Assembly (NCBI GenBank): GCA_023258655.1
Contig: JALQWO010000052.1
Span: forward strand, 1 to 9,536
Source: Bacteroidia bacterium
GTDB lineage: Bacteria > Bacteroidota > Bacteroidia > NS11-12g > UBA955
Direction: 5' to 3'
DNA: 9,536 nucleotides
Below the pieces are notes generated by a model. It did no database searches, was not told where the DNA came from, and saw only the letters and a list, made by a program, of their open reading frames with translations. Both the position numbers and the translations under genes were made by a program. Below, in pieces: positions 7,198 through 9,536 of this stretch; positions within the stretch are counted from its first letter, which is position 1, and every line of letters starts with the position of its first letter.

Positions 7198-7205
7198 CAA
7201 ATATA
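7198..7205 (-). promoter_or_regulatory. Promoter -7 box of the T9SS cargo gene
   Basis: TATATTTG on the minus strand (7205-7198) is a perfect match to the Bacteroidota -7 consensus TAnnTTTG. It ends 21 bp before the ATG at 7176, predicting a leader of roughly 15-18 bases. The nearest upstream TTG (7233-7231) is 25 bp away, longer than the usual spacing, and a TTTTTT run (7214-7209) lies between. The box also rules out the longer start at 7242. Confidence 0.6.
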
Positions 7206-7281
7206 AGAAAAAACGGCTATATCCCCTATGCAATTTGGCCATGACAATAAAATGACCCTCGCAAACTTCGGAAACTCCCCA

Positions 7282-7986
7282 TCAAATATCGCCCAGGATC
7301 GGCCTCATCAATATTTCTTCCATTACAGTGTGTTCATTGATGGAATATGCCATGTAAACGGCTTCAGCTACATCTTTTGGATCCATGAATCGCGCAGTTG
7401 GCAAATCCACCCCTGCCCAACTGTCTGTGAGAGTTGCTCCGGGTAAAACGGCGCTCACGCGGACTCCACAAGACAACCCTTCCAATCGTAGTGATTTGGA
7501 GAATCCCAACAAAGCGAATTTCGCCACCGAGTAACTACCACCCGCGGCGTAAGCGGTAATACTTGCGATGCTGCACATGTTGAAGACATGGGCGCGCGGG
7601 ACCATTTTCATCGACTCCCACAACCCCCGGGTCATTTCGTATGCCGACAGTACATTGGTATTCAAAAGATGCTGAAACTGTCCAGCCGGTTCTTCCATCA
7701 TGGTACCACCCAAAAACAAACCCGCATTGTTGACCAAAATGTGTATTTGGGCAAAGGTGCTGCAAATTTTTGTCACACATTCCGCAATGGATTGGGGGTT
7801 TGATAAATCAGCGGCGATGGGGGTAACACCCGTGGCTCCAGCTTTGAGCAATTCCCCTTTGGCTTTTTCTAAGTCCACGGGATTTCTCGCTACGATAATA
7901 AGGTGATGTCCCTCGGCGGCAAATTTGTGCGCAACCGCAAAGCCAATTCCACGACTTGCGCCGGTAACAACAACATTGCACTTCAT
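7282..7986 (-). CDS. Short-chain dehydrogenase/reductase (SDR), 234 aa
   Basis: This is a classical SDR, a soluble NAD(P)(H)-dependent oxidoreductase. The cofactor fold shows TGASRGIG (8-15), D60 in AADLS, NNAG (86-89) and N111 in NTNV. The active site shows S139 in NMCSIAS and YSVAK (Y152, K156), the complete Asn-Ser-Tyr-Lys set with normal spacing. R12 and R34 (VARNP) favour NADP(H). LPGATLTDSW (181-190) is the usual PG motif after the catalytic region. The length (234) is at the short end for classical SDRs (about 250). The closest functional label would be a 3-oxoacyl-ACP reductase-like or sepiapterin reductase-like SDR, but substrate cannot be read from sequence. It lies 37 bp downstream of apaG yet has its own promoter, so it may be expressed separately. 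Confidence 0.93.
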   Translation of the reverse strand: MKCNVVVTGASRGIGFAVAHKFAAEGHHLIIVARNPVDLEKAKGELLKAGATGVTPIAADLSNPQSIAECVTKICSTFAQIHILVNNAGLFLGGTMMEEPAGQFQHLLNTNVLSAYEMTRGLWESMKMVPRAHVFNMCSIASITAYAAGGSYSVAKFALLGFSKSLRLEGLSCGVRVSAVLPGATLTDSWAGVDLPTARFMDPKDVAEAVYMAYSINEHTVMEEILMRPILGDI

Positions 7987-7990
7987 GAAT

Positions 7991-8021
7991 CAAAGATAGG
8001 CAGGCAAAGTGGGTTTGCCAA
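7991..8021 (-). promoter_or_regulatory. Promoter of the SDR gene (TTG-N20-TATCTTTG)
   Basis: On the minus strand TTG (8021-8019) and TATCTTTG (7998-7991), a perfect TAnnTTTG box, are separated by 20 bp, close to the standard Bacteroidota arrangement. The box ends only 4 bp before the ATG at 7986, so transcription should begin at or very near the start codon, giving a leaderless or nearly leaderless mRNA. The upstream element begins 2 bp after the apaG stop. Confidence 0.7.
8003..8019. repeat. Inverted repeat inside the SDR promoter spacer
   Basis: GGCAAA (8003-8008) and TTTGCC (8014-8019) form a 6-bp inverted repeat around a 5-base centre. It fills most of the spacer between the two promoter elements of the SDR gene, the usual place for a repressor site. 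As RNA it could also form a small hairpin after the apaG stop, but no T tract follows, so it is a poor terminator. Confidence 0.45.
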
Positions 8022-8023
8022 TG

Positions 8024-8413
8024 TTAACTCAACAGGTAGGGCACTTCCAGTTTGAATTCAGGGATGGCAACCGTAAACAAATGTCCATCCATCAGCCTCT
8101 CAAAGGTGTAATTTCCATGCATAACACCAAATGGGGTACTTAACATACAGGAACTGGTATATTCATGTTGGTCCTGTGGCGGAATGCTGGGCTGCACGCC
8201 AACCACTCCCTCGCCTTCCACTTGTCGCTCCGCACCATGAGCATCCACAATAATCCATTTGCGACGCAACAATCGAACCGAAAAATCACCCAGATTCTCG
8301 ATGGTAATATGGTAAAAAAAGATAAATTGATTTTGAAGCGGATGGCTATGTTGGCTGCTGAAAGCGCACTCCACGGAAACTTTGATGTTGTGGGTAATTT
8401 CAGAAACCACCAT
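8024..8413 (-). CDS. apaG: ApaG-family protein, 129 aa
   Basis: ApaG proteins are small single-domain fibronectin-III-like beta-sandwich proteins of about 125 aa; this one has the full length. The family signature is clear: HPLQNQFIFFYHITIENLGD (24-43), LLRRKWIIVDAHG (48-60), the GxGxxG segment EGEGVVG (66-72) followed by QPSIPP, YTSSC (85-89), and TPFGVMHGNYTFE (93-105). Its biochemical role is not established; in Enterobacteria it is linked to ApaH (diadenosine tetraphosphate hydrolase), and fused copies occur in F-box proteins. No apaH or ksgA is next to it here. The acidic small protein ends 36 bp upstream and no promoter box is obvious in the gap, so the two are probably co-transcribed. 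Confidence 0.93.
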   Translation of the reverse strand: MVVSEITHNIKVSVECAFSSQHSHPLQNQFIFFYHITIENLGDFSVRLLRRKWIIVDAHGAERQVEGEGVVGVQPSIPPQDQHEYTSSCMLSTPFGVMHGNYTFERLMDGHLFTVAIPEFKLEVPYLLS

Positions 8414-8449
8414 GCGCTTGTCGTTTTGGTTTTGGTCTTGATTTTGGCC

Positions 8450-8785
8450 TTAGTCTTCGTCGTCCATCGAGGCTTTGCGAGGATCTTCTTCTTCTTCTTC
8501 CTCTTCTTCCGCTTCCTCTTCCTCATCAACATCTTTGGACTTAGTGGATGTGCGAATCAACGCATCCAAATCCTCCTCGGTCAGAATTTCTTTGGCCCGG
8601 GTGCTCAATTTCACCAAATAACTGGTGTCCTCGGTCTCCAATCGAACTGCAGTAACAATCTCACCCTTTGAATTGGGGTAGCGCACGGTTTTACCCGTTA
8701 CGCCAGTTGGGTAGGTCTCATCAAACAAGTCGAGCAATTCCGCTGACAACTTGTTATACTCAATGACAACTTTGGGCTTGTCCAT
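8450..8785 (-). CDS. Small conserved protein with poly-glutamate tail, 111 aa
   Basis: Residues 1-75 look like a small folded domain: a beta strand KVVIEY, a helix LSAELLDLFDETYP, then strands KTVRYPNSKGEIVTAVRLETEDTSYLVKLS interrupted by turns. This resembles an uncharacterised small protein found widely in Bacteroidota, which I recall but cannot name as a family. Residues 85-101 are almost pure acid (DVDEEEEAEEEEEEEED), followed by PRKASMDDED; such tails are disordered and often bind basic proteins or mimic nucleic acid. There is no signal peptide. It begins a possible unit with apaG 36 bp downstream. The ATG at 8785 gives the natural start; a TAAATTTT sequence 7 bp upstream is only one base from a -7 box, but has no matching TTG at proper spacing. 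Confidence 0.8.
   Translation of the reverse strand: MDKPKVVIEYNKLSAELLDLFDETYPTGVTGKTVRYPNSKGEIVTAVRLETEDTSYLVKLSTRAKEILTEEDLDALIRTSTKSKDVDEEEEAEEEEEEEEDPRKASMDDED
8485..8526. repeat. CTT/CCT trinucleotide tract (GAA/GAG codons)
   Basis: A near-pure pyrimidine strand (purine on the coding strand) encodes the glutamate run of the small acidic protein. It starts with five exact CTT units plus C and continues with mixed CTT and CCT units, with one interrupting G (in an alanine codon). Tracts like this change length by slippage in steps of three, so the tail may vary between strains without frameshifting. Confidence 0.75.
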
Positions 8786-9070
8786 CTCTCAAAAAATTTA
8801 TCCAAAAAAACAACAGAAATCCCTAGTATGTTCATGGGTTTTACACATTTTTTTCTACATGTTTCCAATTTCAGGACACCTAGGACCTCAAACAACAAAA
8901 AACAACCACAAAATGAGCAAAATCAATCACTTGCATTACCCTCATAGCATTGCAACACGCAGTGAAATCATATTATCCACGGCGCACAAGCGCTAATTCA
9001 GTGAACTTTTACACCTACATAAGTGTCAAGCCCCCATCCACACCGTCCGAAAAATTCAAAAATCGATCGA
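8786..9070. other. 285-bp gene-free region between rho and the acidic-protein gene
   Basis: No supported gene lies here. It should carry the end of the rho transcript and the promoter of the acidic-protein gene, but I find no TAnnTTTG box on either strand. A homopolymer-rich section (8791-8813) precedes the acidic-protein start. A small plus-strand frame from ATG 8913 to TAA 8996 would encode 27 aa (MSKINHLHYPHSIATRSEII, then LSTAHKR) after an A/C-rich stretch, without a promoter box; I do not call it a gene. A GCGC-ACAA-GCGC mini-hairpin lies at 8982-8993, and a TTGACA on the minus strand at 9028-9023 has no matching -10 element. A small RNA or long leader is possible but not shown. Confidence 0.4.
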
Positions 9071-9079
9071 TTATCGATT
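9050..9079 (-). terminator. Candidate intrinsic terminator at the end of rho
   Basis: On the minus strand AATCGAT (9079-9073) and ATCGATT (9067-9061) form a 7-bp stem with a 5-base loop. The run TTT-GAA-TTTTT (9060-9050) follows. The stem is AT-rich and overlaps the last rho codons and the stop. The core AATCGATCGATT (9061-9072) is also a perfect 12-bp palindrome. Strength is doubtful. Confidence 0.35.
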
Positions 9080-9536
9080 CATGCTAACCAAAAACTCGTT
9101 GTTGTCTTTGGTGTTTTGCATGTATTTCAAGAAGGTATTCATGGCCTCCTCAGGGTTCATATCGGCCAGGTGATTTCTCAACACCCACATCCGTTGGTTG
9201 GTCACTTTATCCACCAACAAATCATCGCGACGTGTGCTTGAACTCAAAATATCGATGGCAGGGAAAATGCGCTTGTTCGATAGTTTGCGATCCAACTGCA
9301 ATTCCATGTTACCGGTTCCTTTGAATTCTTCGAAGATCACCTCGTCCATTTTAGAACCGGTTTCTGTTAATGCTGTTGCAATGATACTTAACGAACCTCC
9401 ATTTTCTACATTACGAGCCGCTCCAAAGAAACGTTTTGGTTTTTGCAATGCATTGGCATCTACCCCACCACTCAATACTTTTCCAGAAGCCGGTTGTACT
9501 GTATTGTAAGCTCTCGCTAAACGAGTAATCGAATCC
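9071..9536 (-). CDS. rho: Transcription termination factor Rho, C-terminal part (partial, 154 codons visible)
   Basis: The frame is open to the right edge, so the gene's 5' part is outside the window. The visible part begins at the Walker B aspartate, D-SITRLARAYNTVQPASGK, and continues with the Q-loop region SGGVDANALQKPKRFFGAAR, then GGSLSIIATALTETGSKMDEVIFEEFKGTGNMELQLDRKL, which holds the R-loop lysine (FKGTGN), and the arginine-finger region SSSTRRDDLL. It ends with VTNQRMWVLRNHLADMNPEEAMNTFLKYMQNTKDNNEFLVSMNR. These match Rho along the full length visible. Rho is a hexameric RNA-dependent ATPase that ends transcription and unwinds RNA-DNA hybrids. No key residue of this part is missing. 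The N-terminal RNA-binding domain, often carrying a long insertion in Bacteroidota, cannot be seen. The neighbouring acidic-protein gene lies 285 bp further on in the same direction. Confidence 0.98.
   Translation of the reverse strand, partial: DSITRLARAYNTVQPASGKVLSGGVDANALQKPKRFFGAARNVENGGSLSIIATALTETGSKMDEVIFEEFKGTGNMELQLDRKLSNKRIFPAIDILSSSTRRDDLLVDKVTNQRMWVLRNHLADMNPEEAMNTFLKYMQNTKDNNEFLVSMNR

Noticed and set aside
7177..7242. 22-residue N-terminal extension of the T9SS cargo
   Set aside because: It would place the start upstream of a perfect -7 promoter box and would bury the signal peptide behind an arginine-rich segment.
8003..8019. Hairpin after apaG as an intrinsic terminator
   Set aside because: No T tract follows on the minus strand; the position inside a promoter spacer makes an operator more likely.
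8485..8526. Repetitive tract considered as a CRISPR or other repeat array
   Set aside because: Units are three bases with no spacers, and it lies inside a coding region as glutamate codons.
8140..8532. Minus-strand frame with a lysine/arginine-rich start (KRKRKKRKKKKK)
   Set aside because: It arises from the out-of-frame reading of the GAA/GAG tract and overlaps both the acidic-protein gene and apaG.
9023..9028. TTGACA on the minus strand as a sigma70 -35 box
   Set aside because: No TATAAT-like element lies 16-18 bp downstream, and the other promoters in this window follow the Bacteroidota consensus.

Overview
The window reads as ordinary chromosome of a member of the Bacteroidota. Four things point there: a secreted protein with a type IX secretion (T9SS) C-terminal sorting domain, DUF4290 and DUF5723 proteins that I know mainly from this phylum, promoter boxes of the TAnnTTTG type instead of sigma70 -10 boxes, and starts without Shine-Dalgarno sequences. 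I cannot place it below phylum level. I see no tRNA, rRNA, CRISPR array, transposase, integrase or phage gene.

Layout from left to right. Positions 1-99 are an unassigned edge. Positions 100-2063 (minus strand) hold a two-gene unit: a TetR-type regulator whose stop overlaps the start of an ABC1/UbiB-family atypical kinase by 4 bp. Divergent from it on the plus strand, 2147-4126 holds a DUF4290 protein followed 3 bp later by murA, the first committed enzyme of peptidoglycan synthesis. murA meets a minus-strand DUF5723 outer-membrane-type protein (4222-5718) tail to tail. Upstream of that, separated by a strong intrinsic terminator (5767-5798), lies the gene for a T9SS-exported protein (5818-7176) with a perfect TAnnTTTG box. 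Further right on the minus strand are a short-chain dehydrogenase (7282-7986) with its own well-formed promoter, apaG (8024-8413), a small protein with a poly-glutamate tail (8450-8785), a 285-bp gene-free stretch, and the 3' part of rho (9071 to the right edge).

Functionally the window mixes housekeeping genes (rho, murA, apaG), envelope or exported proteins (DUF5723, T9SS cargo), and two poorly characterised regulatory or enzymatic units (TetR-ABC1 kinase, SDR). No single pathway joins them. The clearest transcription units are TetR-kinase, DUF4290-murA, the T9SS gene alone, and possibly acidic protein-apaG feeding into the SDR gene.

I did not find a clearly new multi-gene system. The points most worth checking are: MurA carries Asp in place of the fosfomycin-target Cys; the kinase has KVAQ in place of the family KxGQ motif; the SDR promoter predicts a nearly leaderless mRNA and has an inverted repeat in its spacer; and a 19-codon -1-frame extension follows the stop of the DUF5723 gene.
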